Origin: Candidatus Altarchaeales archaeon
Lineage (GTDB): Archaea > Altiarchaeota > Altiarchaeia > IMC4 > QMZM01
Assembly (NCBI GenBank): GCA_003663175.1
Contig: QMZM01000060.1
Coordinates: 1-6,536, forward strand
DNA: 6,536 nucleotides
Direction of reading: 5' to 3'
Shown piece after piece: positions 5,714 to 6,536 of the stretch. Every line of letters begins with the position of its first letter. Position 1 is the stretch's first letter. The notes below the pieces were generated by a model. It had not been told where the DNA came from, searched no databases, and saw only the letters and a list, made by a program, of their open reading frames with translations. A program made the position numbers and the translations under genes.

Positions 5714-6536
5714 ATGGATAAAAAATTATTAATCATAATTTTTTGCGGACTGGTATTGATTTCGGCCCTGGGAGTGTTTTTATTTTTGAAAGAAGAGCAA
5801 AAAGTAGCACCCCAAGACCTAAAACAAGAATATTTAAAATTTAAAAAAGAATATCTTGAAAAGAAAAACCAAGGTTATGATCTAAAGGAAGCGGTTTGGT
5901 GGATTAAGGAAGCGAGAAGAGAGTATTTTGAGGGAAACTATGAGAAAGCAAGAGAGTATCTTGATAGGGCATTTTTGGCTTTAGAGAAAGCGGAAAAGAT
6001 AGAGTTTTCTTTGCCGGAAATTCCAGAAAAGGGATGGGAGATTACAGAAAAGCCAAACACTCTTATTGAAAAAATTCCAACGATAAAAGATTGGGTACCA
6101 ATTGGTATCACTTATAATTTAGAGGAGGGTAATCTTCTAAGATACATCCCCGGTTATCCATGGCAACAAAGCTGTTTTATCTTCGTTGCCTTGGGAAAAA
6201 GCAAAGAGGGAGATACCCTGTTTTATCAGGGAAGATTGCCGTTTGAAGGCGGTTTTGCTCCAAGAATTAACATTAACGGAGAATATTTAAGAAAAGTTCC
6301 AGTGTTTAAGGGGGGAATGTATTATTATGAAGAGGGAATAGAGGGTTATCCCTATCCCACCGTTTTGGTTTACGGGATAAAAGGTTATAAGGAAATTTTG
6401 TCTTATGATGAGAAAAACCAGATATGGTACCATGAAATCATTCCGCCCGATGAAAATGGGCTAAAAGTTAAGATTAAAGCTAAAGCTATGGGCACGCCTT
6501 TCTGGATGGGACCCCAGGAAGGACCCTATATCATCC
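5714..6536 (+). CDS. Membrane-anchored exported protein, partial (right edge); possibly lipocalin-like
   Basis: The frame is open for 274 codons from ATG 5714 to the window edge, so the C-terminus is missing. Residues 1-4 (MDKK) are charged and 5-25 form one hydrophobic segment, consistent with a signal anchor that leaves the rest outside the cell. Residues 34-97 are a highly charged helical stretch with a TPR-like phrase (YFEGNYEKAREYLDRA). From about 120 onward the sequence is aromatic- and glycine-rich and looks beta-stranded, with DWVPIGITYNLEEG, GRLPFEGGF and finally GTPFWMGPQEGPYII. The last motif vaguely recalls CrtC/AttH-type lipocalin-like proteins (the carotenoid hydratase family), but I do not recognise the protein with certainty. 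Glutamine is mostly CAA here (6 of 9) against mostly CAG in the PIN-ATPase gene (8 of 10), a small hint of different origin. No strong ribosome site is visible. An upstream in-frame TAA at 5660-5662 limits the start. Confidence 0.8.
   Translation, partial: MDKKLLIIIFCGLVLISALGVFLFLKEEQKVAPQDLKQEYLKFKKEYLEKKNQGYDLKEAVWWIKEARREYFEGNYEKAREYLDRAFLALEKAEKIEFSLPEIPEKGWEITEKPNTLIEKIPTIKDWVPIGITYNLEEGNLLRYIPGYPWQQSCFIFVALGKSKEGDTLFYQGRLPFEGGFAPRININGEYLRKVPVFKGGMYYYEEGIEGYPYPTVLVYGIKGYKEILSYDEKNQIWYHEIIPPDENGLKVKIKAKAMGTPFWMGPQEGPYII

Noticed and set aside
5703..5732. A short ORF (ATG at 5703) overlapping the start of the truncated gene
   Set aside because: It encodes only nine residues and lacks a ribosome site; nothing supports a leader-peptide role.
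1..6536. CRISPR array, toxin-antitoxin pair or defence island
   Set aside because: There are no spaced repeats. The only PIN domain is fused to an ATPase and has no antitoxin gene beside it, unlike VapC toxins.

Overview
The window reads as archaeal chromosomal DNA, AT-rich with AGA/AGG as the main arginine codons. The evidence is the gene content: a compact mevalonate-entry cluster (HMG-CoA synthase, thiolase, DUF35 zinc-ribbon/OB protein) of the archaeal type, and a PIN-ATPase-KH protein of a family known mainly from archaea. TATA-like boxes lie upstream of genes and Shine-Dalgarno sequences are weak. A euryarchaeote or related lineage is likely; I cannot name a genus.

Layout. Positions 1-534 hold no convincing gene. 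This stretch contains broken reading frames that may be a decayed mobile element, and two small hairpins just past the end of the cluster. Positions 535-3903, on the minus strand, form one operon read right to left: an XRE-type helix-turn-helix regulator, HMG-CoA synthase, acetoacetyl-CoA thiolase and the DUF35 protein. The gaps are 2, 32 and 2 nt. A 128-nt divergent promoter region (3904-4031) follows, with a tandem 14-nt repeat at the regulator's start and a perfect 7+7 palindrome before the opposite gene. Positions 4032-5615 (plus) encode the complete 527-residue PIN-ATPase-KH protein. A 98-nt spacer with a good TATA box leads to a membrane-anchored protein starting at 5714 that runs off the right edge.

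How the genes work together. In methanogens the thiolase, HMG-CoA synthase and DUF35 protein form one complex that makes HMG-CoA from acetyl-CoA, passing acetoacetyl-CoA directly to the synthase. This feeds mevalonate and archaeal membrane lipids. The regulator is the first gene, so it probably controls the operon and itself, perhaps through the tandem repeat. The PIN-ATPase is probably a separate nucleic-acid function that shares only the divergent promoter region. No wholly new system is evident. The least explained parts are the left 480 bases, the regulator's C-terminal domain and operator-like repeats, and the truncated exported protein.
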